Part shown: piece by piece, positions 14,665-22,466 of the stretch
How positions within the stretch are numbered: the first letter of the stretch is position 1
Layout: the number at the start of each line of letters is the position of its first letter
From: CAZKUN01 sp964555935
Lineage (GTDB): Bacteria > Armatimonadota > Zipacnadia > Zipacnadales > VGFC01
DNA: 34,751 nt
Assembly: GCA_964555935.1 (NCBI GenBank)
Contig: CAZKUN010000077.1
Coordinates: forward strand, 1 to 34,751
Reading direction: 5' to 3'
Notes under the pieces: generated by a model
Seen by the model: the letters and a program-made list of their open reading frames with translations, nothing else
Told to the model about the DNA's origin: nothing
Database searches by the model: none
Program-made: the position numbers and the translations under genes

Positions 14665-15908
14665 GCCAAAACTGTACGTACCCAGTCACTTCTGGTATCG
14701 AATCAAGCTGGCGCAGGCTTCGGCCTGCGCCAGTTGTGTTTGCGCTTGCCCTGATCCTGGCGTCGGCTGGATGGACTCAGGGCACAGCGAAGTCGTCCGT
14801 TGCCGCGCTGCCACTGCACGTTGCGGTGGGTGGAGTGTCCGCCGATGCGGGGATTGCCGCTTCGCGCTTCATCGCGGCTGCGTACGAATTGACCGGGCGG
14901 CACAAGGTCGCCGACACCGGCGACGTTGAGGCCGCGCTGCGCGACCGGGAAATGAACCCGCCGTTTGGCGTTGGGCACCTGCAGCTTCTCGCTGACGTGC
15001 TTGGCGTCGACACAGTCGTCCACGGTAGCGTTCGCGGCCTAACGTACGACCCAGAAGCCAGATCGGCCTCGGTGGTCATTGCTGTTGAGGTTGTCGACGG
15101 CAGGCGTGGTACGCTCAAGGGACGCCATGAGGCCAATGGCGCGCACGTCGCTCCAGCCGACGTCGCAAGCACGCAGCAGTCGGTGATCATGGGCGCTTTG
15201 GCCCGCGCCGCGGAGCAGGTTGTCGAGGACATCACGGGCATCGAAGTGAACGCGCCCGACGCCAGCGCCGACCCAGAGGCCGTCGCCGAAACGAACGCGG
15301 CGGAGACCGACGCGCCGGGAACGGATGCCGAGGCGGCCGTTTCCGAGGGGGGGACGCCTGCTGAGACGGCGCTCGTGCCGGCAGTCATCCCGGGGTCCGA
15401 GGCCGCGGAGGATGGGCCTAAGTCCACCGTCCCGACGGGTGATCTGATCGTCAAGATCGATCCGCGGCCGGCCGAGCCGGTCGTCGAGGCGCCAGCGGCT
15501 GACACAACGCCCGAGGCGGATCAGCCAGAACCGACCACGCCGACCAATGAGCCGATCGTGATCGTAGTGAAGCCGCCGGGCGAGGACAAGCCGGCGCCGC
15601 GTCCCGAGCCGCGCCCCGACTATCGCGACGACATATGGGAGAGCGAGTTGCCCCCCGTCACTGTGAAGATACTCGCCAAGATTGGCTCTGGGCAGGTACT
15701 CACGACGCTTGGGCGCAACGGCGCGATCGCCCGCAAGATGGAGCTTGACGTATACCGGATCAACGTGTCGCGCGACGGTGAATCCACCAGACGGCGGATC
15801 GGCCGAATTCGCGTGACGAAGAAGAACCGGAGCGACGCCGTGGCGCGCGTGCTTGAGGGCGGGAATCTTCTCAGCACCGGCGACGTCGGCTATTTCCTCG
15901 GCGAGTGA
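14661..15908 (+). CDS. Exported protein with CsgG-like N-terminal and FlgT-C-like domains
   Basis: I recognise no named family with certainty. The N-terminus has Arg-Arg followed by a hydrophobic stretch (about 24-36), consistent with a signal peptide. Residues about 50-195 look like a CsgG/TolB-N-type fold: FIAAAYELTGRHKVADTGDV and LLADVLGVDTVVHGSVRGL. An Ala/Glu/Pro/Thr-rich linker runs from about 196 to 330. The C-terminal 80 residues (VTVKILAKIGSGQVLTTLG, RIGRIRVTKKNRSDAVARVL, LLSTGDVGYFLGE) resemble the C-terminal domain of FlgT-like proteins. The ATG at 14661 overlaps the stop of the VIT/VWA gene (ATGA), so the two are probably co-translated and may act together at the cell surface. Confidence 0.75.
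   Translation: MSQNCTYPVTSGIESSWRRLRPAPVVFALALILASAGWTQGTAKSSVAALPLHVAVGGVSADAGIAASRFIAAAYELTGRHKVADTGDVEAALRDREMNPPFGVGHLQLLADVLGVDTVVHGSVRGLTYDPEARSASVVIAVEVVDGRRGTLKGRHEANGAHVAPADVASTQQSVIMGALARAAEQVVEDITGIEVNAPDASADPEAVAETNAAETDAPGTDAEAAVSEGGTPAETALVPAVIPGSEAAEDGPKSTVPTGDLIVKIDPRPAEPVVEAPAADTTPEADQPEPTTPTNEPIVIVVKPPGEDKPAPRPEPRPDYRDDIWESELPPVTVKILAKIGSGQVLTTLGRNGAIARKMELDVYRINVSRDGESTRRRIGRIRVTKKNRSDAVARVLEGGNLLSTGDVGYFLGE
14708..14733 (+). promoter_or_regulatory. UUCG-tetraloop hairpin inside the signal-peptide coding region
   Basis: CTGGCGCAGGC (14708-14718) pairs perfectly over 11 base pairs with GCCTGCGCCAG (14723-14733) around a TTCG tetraloop, followed by TTGTGTTTGC. It starts 47 bases after the start codon of this gene and 44 bases after the stop of the VIT/VWA gene. 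It could act as a terminator or attenuator that lowers expression of the second gene relative to the first. Confidence 0.55.
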
Positions 15909-15913
15909 TTGGC

Positions 15914-16183
15914 CTACGATTGCCCAGGACCGAGGAGGGTCTGCGCCGTGCGCAGAGCGCGAGCAATCTCGGTCAGACGTTGGTCGCCACGGAAGCGGAA
16001 GTTGACCAACGCGGACGCCTGGATCAACTGATCCAGCGCCTGTGTGAGCATGCCCATTCCGCGGATGTCGAACATCTGCCCGCAGTTGGGGCATGTGCGT
16101 TGTGGTTGCTGTTGCAGGCGCACGACTTCGGCGGAGAACTCGCACTTGCACGTGTGGCAGGTGAGCCAGACTTTGTTGAACAT
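15914..16183 (-). CDS. Small zinc-ribbon protein
   Basis: This is an 89-residue protein with four Cys in two pairs (C9/C12 and C31/C34: LTCHTCKCEF and RTCPNCGQMF) that should bind one zinc. The rest is a helical tail (about 45-85) rich in Leu, Ala and Arg. It resembles MJ0042-type or other short zinc-ribbon proteins of unknown role. The ATG at 16183 has GAGGT (16191-16195 read on the minus strand) at 7 bases, a good ribosome-binding site. It ends 5 bases from the convergent CsgG/FlgT-like gene and is divergent from the ROK kinase gene. The function is unknown; a nucleic-acid-binding or regulatory role is possible. Confidence 0.8.
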   Translation of the reverse strand: MFNKVWLTCHTCKCEFSAEVVRLQQQPQRTCPNCGQMFDIRGMGMLTQALDQLIQASALVNFRFRGDQRLTEIARALRTAQTLLGPGQS

Positions 16184-16251
16184 TCACATCACCTCGGCTG
16201 TAGGGTGCCCGAGCAGGTCGTGACGCTGCTGGGTGGAAATACTCAGTTTCC
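16184..16251. promoter_or_regulatory. Short divergent intergenic region
   Basis: Only 68 bases separate the divergent zinc-ribbon and ROK kinase genes, so promoters for both must overlap here or in the coding regions. I see the zinc-ribbon ribosome-binding site at 16191-16195 but no convincing -35/-10 pair on either strand. Confidence 0.35.
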
Positions 16252-17226
16252 GTGAAACAGGCGAATCAACTGGGCCGGACTTCCGAGGCCGGCGCTTCAG
16301 CATTCATCGGGCTTGATATCGGGAACACGCGGCTGACAGGCTGCGCGTCCACGGGCGACGGACAACTCCTCTGGTGGCGGGAGCGCCCCGCCCCCAGCGA
16401 CTGCGGCGCTGACGCGGCGGTGCCTGTCCTACTCGAGTTGGCCGACCAGGCCCGATCCGCCGCGACGACTGAGAACCGGCTGGTGCGGGGCGTTGGTCTG
16501 GGCTTCGGTGGCCCTGTTGATTACGAACGCCGAGTTACCAGGCAGTCGTTCCACTCGCCGGGCTGGGAAGACCTGCCTCTGGCGGAGATCTTTGAGCGGG
16601 AACTTGCGCTGCCTGTCTCACTCGACAACGACGCCAACGCCGGAGGGCTGGGTGAAGCGCTCTTTGGAGCCGCCCTCGGCCATCGGGCGCTGCTCTACGT
16701 GAACGTCGGCACGGGCGTGGGCGGCGCCGTGGTTATTGGCGGCACCGCGCATCGTGGGGCGACGGGTAGCGCCGGTGAGATCGGGCATGTGGTCGTCGAT
16801 CCGGATGGCCGGGCCTGCAACTGCGGCAAGCGTGGCTGTGTTGAATCCATCGTATCGGGCACGGGCATGGCGCGCGCGGCGGCCGAAGCCGGACTCGCCA
16901 ACATGAGCGGGCGTGATGTCGTCGGGTCCGCCGCGGCGGGGGACCTGGCCTGCGCGGCAATCGTCCGGCGCTCCGCCGAGACATTGGGCTTGACGATCGC
17001 GAACGCAGCCAATGTCCTTGATCCCGACATCGTTGTCTTGGGTGGGGGCGTGCCCGAATCGGGGGAGATCTGGTTGGCGCCACTTCGCGATTCGTTCGCG
17101 CGCCACGCGGTTGGGCCGATCGCCCAGGCAACGCGGATCGTTGCCGCCGGCCTGGGATACCACGCGGGGGTGCTGGGGGCAGCCGCGCTGGCAGTGGAAG
17201 CCTGGCGAGCGTCTGGGGAAGCCTAA
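16252..17226 (+). CDS. ROK-family sugar kinase (probable glucokinase)
   Basis: ROK kinases phosphorylate glucose or amino sugars with ATP. The phosphate loop is GLDIGNTRLTG, with Asn where most members have Gly (DIGGT). The second phosphate motif is LYVNVGTGVGGAVVIGG, and the ROK zinc signature CNCGKRGCVESIVSG is intact with an upstream GEIGHVVVD His. The adenosine motif near the C-terminus is DPDIVVLGGGVPESG. At 324 residues it is a normal length, and no N-terminal helix-turn-helix is present, so it is a kinase and not a repressor. The start is GTG 16252; the nearest purine-rich stretch (GGGTGG, 16231-16236) is rather far at 15 bases. The exact sugar cannot be read from the sequence. Confidence 0.9.
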   Translation: MKQANQLGRTSEAGASAFIGLDIGNTRLTGCASTGDGQLLWWRERPAPSDCGADAAVPVLLELADQARSAATTENRLVRGVGLGFGGPVDYERRVTRQSFHSPGWEDLPLAEIFERELALPVSLDNDANAGGLGEALFGAALGHRALLYVNVGTGVGGAVVIGGTAHRGATGSAGEIGHVVVDPDGRACNCGKRGCVESIVSGTGMARAAAEAGLANMSGRDVVGSAAAGDLACAAIVRRSAETLGLTIANAANVLDPDIVVLGGGVPESGEIWLAPLRDSFARHAVGPIAQATRIVAAGLGYHAGVLGAAALAVEAWRASGEA

Positions 17227-17305
17227 CACGACCGGGATAATCGAGACGCACCCTTATCCAACACCAAACGTATAGAGATGAAATCTGAATAAAGGGGGAC
17301 GAGAC

Positions 17306-18778
17306 ATGAGTGATCGTTTTGCCAAGGAAGGGTTGTCGTTCGACGACGTCCTGCTGGTTCCCCGCCGGTCGTCGGTCCTGCCGAAAGAGGCCGACACAAG
17401 CACTCGTCTAGCCCGCGACATTCGTCTGAACATCCCCATCATCAGCGCTCCAATGGACCAGGTGACAGAGTCTACTCTCGCCATCTCCGTTGCGCGCGAG
17501 GGCGGAATGGGCGTTATCCACAGGAACATGCCCGTGGCCGATCAAGCCCGCGAGGTCGATCGGGTGAAGCGCTCTGAGAGCGGGATGATCATCGACCCCG
17601 TCACGCTCTCTCCCGACGCCCTGATCAGCGAAGCTCTCGATCAGATGCGCCACTACCGCATCTCGGGGCTCCCGATCACGCAGGACGGGAAGCTCATCGG
17701 GATCCTAACCAACCGCGACCTGCGGTTCGAGACGCGCCTGGACCGGCTGGTCAGCGAGGCAATGACCTCTGTTGACCTCGTCACAGCTCCCATAGGCACG
17801 ACGCTCGAGCAGGCGCAGAAAGTGCTGCACGAGCATCGCATCGAGAAGCTGCCTGTCGTGGACGACGAGATGAACCTGAAGGGCCTCATCACCATCAAGG
17901 ACATCGAGAAGATTCAGAAGTACCCGATGGCCAGCAAGGACCACCTCGGCCGCCTTCGGGTCGGCGCGGCGATTGGCGCGGGCGACGAGGCTCTTGAGCG
18001 CGCGGCGGCGTTGGTCGACGCCGGCGTTGATGCCATCTTCATGGACACGTCCCACGCGCACAGCGAGGGCGTGCTGAAGACGCTGGAGAGAGTGCGCGAG
18101 GCGCAGCCTGACGTCGCCCTTGTCGGCGGGAATGTTGGGACGCGGGAGGCGGCAGCGGACGTCATATCCGTCGGCGTCGACGCGGTGAAGGTCGGCATCG
18201 GACCTGGATCAATCTGCACGACGCGCATCGTCACCGGCGCAGGCGTTCCGCAGATCACGGCCATCGTCGATAGCGCCGAAGCCGCGGCCGAGCGCAACAT
18301 CCCAGTCATCGCTGACGGCGGCATCAAGTACTCCGGCGACATCACCAAGGCCATCGCCGCCGGCTCCGATTGTGTCATGGTCGGCAGTCTCCTCGCGGGT
18401 ACCGAAGAGAGCCCCGGCGACACGGTGCTCTACATGGGCCGGACTTACAAGGAGTACCGTGGCATGGGCTCCCTTGGGGCCATGAGCGAGCGCGCGACAG
18501 TTCGCGATCGGTATTTCCAGGAGCACGTAGAAACCGAAGCGAAGCTCGTGCCCGAGGGCATCGAAGGCCGCGTTCCGTACAAGGGCCCGGTGGCGGCTGT
18601 CGTGCACCAACTCGTCGGCGGCCTGGCCGCGGGCATGGGCTTCTGTGGATGCGGGACCATCGGCGAACTCATGGAGCACGCCCAGTTCATTCGCATCTCT
18701 GCCGCGGGCCTGGCCGAGTCGCACCCGCACGGAGTCGCCATCACCGAGGAGCCGCCGAACTACCAAGTTCCGCGCTAA
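17306..18778 (+). CDS. guaB: Inosine-5'-monophosphate dehydrogenase
   Basis: GuaB oxidises IMP to XMP with NAD, the committed step of GMP synthesis. The TIM barrel starts with LSFDDVLLVPRRS. Two CBS domains (about 95-210) interrupt it, with RHYRISGLPITQDGKLIGIL and EHRIEKLPVVDDEMNLKGLI. The catalytic Cys loop is GIGPGSICTTRIVTG. The IMP phosphate site ADGGIKYSGDI follows, then the YKEYRGMGSLGAM segment and the mobile flap around VPEGIEGRVPYKG. All key residues are present and the length (490) is standard. ATG 17306 follows a GGGGGA purine run at about 7 bases. The 79 bases upstream contain TATAGA (17271-17276) but no matching -35. Confidence 0.96.
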   Translation: MSDRFAKEGLSFDDVLLVPRRSSVLPKEADTSTRLARDIRLNIPIISAPMDQVTESTLAISVAREGGMGVIHRNMPVADQAREVDRVKRSESGMIIDPVTLSPDALISEALDQMRHYRISGLPITQDGKLIGILTNRDLRFETRLDRLVSEAMTSVDLVTAPIGTTLEQAQKVLHEHRIEKLPVVDDEMNLKGLITIKDIEKIQKYPMASKDHLGRLRVGAAIGAGDEALERAAALVDAGVDAIFMDTSHAHSEGVLKTLERVREAQPDVALVGGNVGTREAAADVISVGVDAVKVGIGPGSICTTRIVTGAGVPQITAIVDSAEAAAERNIPVIADGGIKYSGDITKAIAAGSDCVMVGSLLAGTEESPGDTVLYMGRTYKEYRGMGSLGAMSERATVRDRYFQEHVETEAKLVPEGIEGRVPYKGPVAAVVHQLVGGLAAGMGFCGCGTIGELMEHAQFIRISAAGLAESHPHGVAITEEPPNYQVPR

Positions 18779-18794
18779 TCGCAGGAGGGTGACT

Positions 18795-19886
18795 ATGCCG
18801 CGCGCTGCCGTCATCGCCGCGCCGGGCGGGCCGGTTGAGGTTAGGGACTTCCCGAGACCCGACCTCGAGCCGGGCGGTGTTTTGGTCGATACGATCTGCT
18901 CGGAAGTGTGCGGCACGGACGTGCATCTCTTCCACGGCCGCCTTGGTGGAGTGCCATATCCGCTCATTCCTGGGCACATCAGCGTCGGTCGGGTGGTCGA
19001 ATCGCGCGACGCTCACGACGTCGACGGTGAGGACGTCCGTCCTGGCGAAGTCGTTACATTCCTCGACGTGCATGGCACGTGCCACGACTGCTGGTACTGC
19101 CTTGTCGCGAAAGCCTCCACGCGCTGCCCAAGCCGTAAGGTCTACGGGATCACGTACGGGGCCGACGAGGGGCTGCTGGGTGGTTGGTCCGAGCAGATCT
19201 ACCTACTCCCGGGCGTGAAGATCGTGAAGTTGCCTCCTGACCTCGAGCCGCGCACCTACATAGCCGGCGGCTGCGGCATGCCGACGGCACTGCACGCGAT
19301 CGACCGAGGCGAGGTGCGTATCGGGGAGACGGTTGCCGTGCAAGGTTGCGGGCCGGTTGGGCTGACGGCCACCGCGCTGGCGAGAATCGCGGGCGCGGGC
19401 AAGGTCATCACGCTGGGTCAGCCCTCGCAGCGACTTGACGTTGCCGAGGCCCTGGGGGCTGACGTGACGATCAACATCGACGACGTGCCGGCCGACGACA
19501 GGCCCGCCGCGGTGCGCGAGTTGACGGGGGGACGCGGCGCCGATGTCACCATCGAGGCCACGGGCGTTCCTGGGGCGGTGGTTGAGGGCATGCGCATGAC
19601 GCGCGACGCGGGGCGATACGTTGTTGTGGGGCAGTACACGGACGCCGGCGACGTGACGCTGAACCCGCACCTTGATCTGAACCAGAAACACCTCGATGTC
19701 CGCGGCACCTGGGGTATCGATCTGTCCCATCTGCACCGGTCCGTCGCAATCCTCGCGCGGCACCAGGGCACCGTGCCGTGGCAGCAAGTTGTCAGCCGTG
19801 ACTACTCGCTCGAACAGGCGGATGACGCCTTGCACGATGTGGAGACTCGCCGCGTTGTGAAGGCCGTCATCGCGCCCAACGGCTAG
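18795..19886 (+). CDS. Zinc-dependent MDR alcohol dehydrogenase
   Basis: This is a medium-chain dehydrogenase/reductase. The catalytic-zinc segment is ICSEVCGTDVHLFHG, with PLIPGHISVGRVVE supplying the His of the usual GHE motif; here the following residue is Ile where many members have Glu. The structural-zinc lobe carries four Cys (GTCHDCWYCLVAKASTRC). The nucleotide-binding motif is AVQGCGPVGLTATALARIAG. At 363 residues it is typical. ATG 18795 has AGGAGGGTG (18783-18791) close upstream; the frame is open further upstream inside guaB but has no support there. It lies 16 bases after guaB and 4 bases before pgeF, so it is probably cotranscribed. The substrate is not evident from context. Confidence 0.9.
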   Translation: MPRAAVIAAPGGPVEVRDFPRPDLEPGGVLVDTICSEVCGTDVHLFHGRLGGVPYPLIPGHISVGRVVESRDAHDVDGEDVRPGEVVTFLDVHGTCHDCWYCLVAKASTRCPSRKVYGITYGADEGLLGGWSEQIYLLPGVKIVKLPPDLEPRTYIAGGCGMPTALHAIDRGEVRIGETVAVQGCGPVGLTATALARIAGAGKVITLGQPSQRLDVAEALGADVTINIDDVPADDRPAAVRELTGGRGADVTIEATGVPGAVVEGMRMTRDAGRYVVVGQYTDAGDVTLNPHLDLNQKHLDVRGTWGIDLSHLHRSVAILARHQGTVPWQQVVSRDYSLEQADDALHDVETRRVVKAVIAPNG

Positions 19887-19890
19887 CGCC

Positions 19891-20694
19891 ATGTCCAGCG
19901 ACTCCAACCTCATCGCTGTTCGACGCAACTGCGGGAGCGCGCGCTTCGCCTTCACGTCGCGCCTTGGCGGCGTGTCCGAGGGCCCGTTCGACTCGCTGAA
20001 CATGGGCCTGCACGTCGGGGACGATGACGCGGACGTGGAGACCAACCGCCAGCTCGCCCTCGACGCGCTGGGCATCGGGCACAGGCTCCCGCTCGAAGCT
20101 CAGCAGATTCACGGGGCGAACGTGGCGGCGATATCGCACTGCGATCTGACCACCAACCACGGCCGGTATGTGGCGCCCAGCTCCGACGCGCTCGTGACTC
20201 CCATTCGCGGCTCAGTGGCCTTGGTCCTGTTCTTCGCCGATTGCGTCCCCGTGTTCCTGGCAACGGGCGGCGGAGACCTGATCGGCCTGGCTCATGCGGG
20301 CTGGCGCGGGACGGCAGCGGGCATCGCGGGGCAGGCGGTTTTGCGGATGACTGAGGGAACGCTCTGCCCAGCGCCGCGAGGGCCGCTCCACGCCGTGATT
20401 GGTCCGAGTGTTGGGATCTGCTGCTATGAGGTAGGGGAGGAGGTGGCCGAAGCGGCGCTGACGACGATTCCTGAATCAGCGCGCGCGGGATTTGTTCGTG
20501 ACGGCTCCAAGGCTGGGAAGTACCACGTCGACCTCGCCGGCATCAGCGGCCGGCAGCTCCGCGACGCCGGCGTACCCGCGAGTAACATCGAGATCATCAG
20601 GCGATGCGCGTGCTGCGAGAACGACACATTCTTCAGCGTCCGGGGCGATGGCGCGGGCACTGGACGCTGCGCGGCCATCGCCTGGCTGGACTAG
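19891..20694 (+). CDS. pgeF: Peptidoglycan editing factor / YfiH-type purine nucleoside phosphorylase
   Basis: This family (YfiH/YlmD, CNF1/YfiH fold) includes PgeF, which edits mis-incorporated Ser in peptidoglycan precursors, and multicopper-oxidase-like or adenosine-processing members. The motifs are FTSRLGGVSEGPFDSLNMG, QQIHGANV, FADCVPVF (catalytic Cys), GLAHAGWRGTAAG (catalytic His) and GPSVGICCYEVGEEV. At 267 residues the length is normal. ATG 19891 is 4 bases after the upstream dehydrogenase stop and has little ribosome-binding sequence, which suggests coupling. Its stop overlaps the stop of the convergent PilB-like gene in a shared CTAG. In many genomes this gene sits near cell-division genes; here it does not. 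Confidence 0.92.
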   Translation: MSSDSNLIAVRRNCGSARFAFTSRLGGVSEGPFDSLNMGLHVGDDDADVETNRQLALDALGIGHRLPLEAQQIHGANVAAISHCDLTTNHGRYVAPSSDALVTPIRGSVALVLFFADCVPVFLATGGGDLIGLAHAGWRGTAAGIAGQAVLRMTEGTLCPAPRGPLHAVIGPSVGICCYEVGEEVAEAALTTIPESARAGFVRDGSKAGKYHVDLAGISGRQLRDAGVPASNIEIIRRCACCENDTFFSVRGDGAGTGRCAAIAWLD

Positions 20695-22418
20695 GCGCCC
20701 GCATTGATCGCGCGCTCCGCGAGGGAGACGCGAAGCGCTTCATCGGGCGGCGTTGCGCCGCGCCAAGCGAGGGCCAATACCTGGGCGCCGATTGTAGCGC
20801 TGCCCTCCACTGAAACGAGCGCCTGCAGATCGCCGGCCGACGCCCCCCGCTGCAGGGCGGCGCGCAGGCCAGGAGTCGACGCTGCTATCTCGTAGATCGT
20901 CGCCACGTAGGAGAACCCCGTGTCCCCGCACGATTGACAACCAGCACCCGATCTGAATGCCGGGACGCCCTGCGGGGCATCCCCCAAAGCCAGCAGCGCG
21001 TTCTGGAGGTCGGGCTGTTCTCCCAGGTCGCGAATGCACATCGCGCACACCAGTCGCGCTGTCCTTTGGGCCACGGCGCCGACCAGAGTGGCTGAAAGCG
21101 CGTACGGGTCGAGACCGAGGTCAAGCAGTCGTCGCGCGGCCAGAGCGATGTTGTCCGCCCCCACGCCGAGTACCACGAGACGTTCCGCGGCGGCCTCGCA
21201 GGCCGCCTCAGCCGTGCGCCGGTCGGGGGTGCCGCTGACGATGAGGGCGTCCGGTTCCTGGTCTTGAGCTTGTAGCAACGCGGTCGCGACTTGCGCTGGA
21301 TCCGATACCGGCAGGGGAACCTGCGTGATGCCCGGCACGTGTTGTTCGACTGGGCGCTCCAGACTGATGACCGTGCGGTCGGCGACGGCAACGACCGCCG
21401 CAGCGCCGCGAAGCGTCCGCCCGAGTCCGCTGCGGTGCCCAGCGACGAGAACCAAGCCCGACCTTGTCGCCAGCATCGACTCGAATTGCGCGAGGACATC
21501 CCGTGCCATTCCCAGGCTGTCGGGCTTGGTGGTTTCGCCGCCACTGTGCAGCAGTCTCATCGACACGCGTTCCCCAGTCACGGTCGGCAGGCAGGCTACC
21601 GTAACCTGCAGATTGCCGGTGTCGTCTGATGGAGCGATGACGCCTTGCTGCGGAATGCCGCGGTTTGATGCGTCAAGCTGCGCCATTGACTTCAGCCGTG
21701 CGATGAGCACGAACGGGGCCAGCCCGTCCACGTCACTGCTCGCCACCGGCTCGTCATTCTGGTACACGCGCACGCGCGCGCCGTCCACCGTGGGTTCGAT
21801 GATGATGCGCGTTGCTCGAGATGCTGCCGCATCGCGGAACAGGCGCTCAGCGGCCATTATGACGCCTGGGAGGTGCATCAGCTTGGGGATGCTCGACAGG
21901 TCGGTTCTGCTATCCGTCCCACTCTCGACCGCGCTCAGTAGCTCGGACAAGTCAAGCGAGAAGGCGTGCGCTTGCGCTGACCCGCTCACTTGGTGCCCTT
22001 CGATGGCGCTAACGATCTCTGGCTCATGCGCCGCTACGATCTTGAGCCGCCGGCCGGGCAGGGCCGCCCGGACCATGTCCATGGCGATCACGTTTGCGGG
22101 ATCAGCAGCGGCCACGGTGACGAGGTCATCGTCGAGCGCAATCGGCACCACGCTGTGTCGGCGACAGAATTCCCCGGGAAGGAGACCTGTGATCTCGGGG
22201 AGGAGCTGCGTGCGGGAGAGGTCGACGGAGGGAATGTGAGCTTGCGATGCCAGCGCCTCGCGGACCTGGTCGGACGTCACGAGGTCCATTTCGATCATGA
22301 CAGCTCCAAGCAAGCGGTTGCTCTGCGCTTGCACAGTCAACGCCGTTTGCAGCTGCTCCTGGGTGACCCACCCAGCGCGCAGGAGAATATCGCCTAGTTT
22401 TGGACCGGTGTCCTGCAT
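20691..22418 (-). CDS. PilB/GspE-like pseudo-ATPase with MshEN domain
   Basis: The whole GspE/PilB layout can be traced, but every catalytic box is altered. An N-terminal MshEN-type domain (about 5-140) has KLGDILLRAGWVTQEQLQTA; its second half-motif is degenerate (LLGAVMIEMDLV). In the motor domain, Walker A (usually GPTGSGKT) reads GHRSGLGRT at 327-335, so the Lys is gone. The Asp box reads LERPVEQHVPGITQVPL (353-369). Walker B reads DALIVSGTPDRRTAEAA (390-406), without the catalytic Glu. The His box reads ERLVVLGVGADN (412-423), without its His. The four zinc Cys are kept (458, 461, 494, 497). At 575 residues it is full length with no stop or frameshift, so it looks like a maintained non-motor protein, perhaps a c-di-GMP-responsive regulator of a true PilB encoded elsewhere. 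It is the last gene of the minus-strand operon. Confidence 0.85.
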   Translation of the reverse strand: MQDTGPKLGDILLRAGWVTQEQLQTALTVQAQSNRLLGAVMIEMDLVTSDQVREALASQAHIPSVDLSRTQLLPEITGLLPGEFCRRHSVVPIALDDDLVTVAAADPANVIAMDMVRAALPGRRLKIVAAHEPEIVSAIEGHQVSGSAQAHAFSLDLSELLSAVESGTDSRTDLSSIPKLMHLPGVIMAAERLFRDAAASRATRIIIEPTVDGARVRVYQNDEPVASSDVDGLAPFVLIARLKSMAQLDASNRGIPQQGVIAPSDDTGNLQVTVACLPTVTGERVSMRLLHSGGETTKPDSLGMARDVLAQFESMLATRSGLVLVAGHRSGLGRTLRGAAAVVAVADRTVISLERPVEQHVPGITQVPLPVSDPAQVATALLQAQDQEPDALIVSGTPDRRTAEAACEAAAERLVVLGVGADNIALAARRLLDLGLDPYALSATLVGAVAQRTARLVCAMCIRDLGEQPDLQNALLALGDAPQGVPAFRSGAGCQSCGDTGFSYVATIYEIAASTPGLRAALQRGASAGDLQALVSVEGSATIGAQVLALAWRGATPPDEALRVSLAERAINAGA

Positions 22419-22466
22419 TGGATTATCACCCCAGCGTGATTCCGCGCGCAGATGCCGTGAATGTCT

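Noticed and set aside
21325..22239. 304-codon plus-strand open frame antisense to the PilB-like gene
   Set aside because: I checked whether the degenerate PilB-like gene might be the shadow instead. The minus frame aligns with the whole GspE layout, including zinc Cys, while the plus frame is Ser/Arg-rich without motifs.
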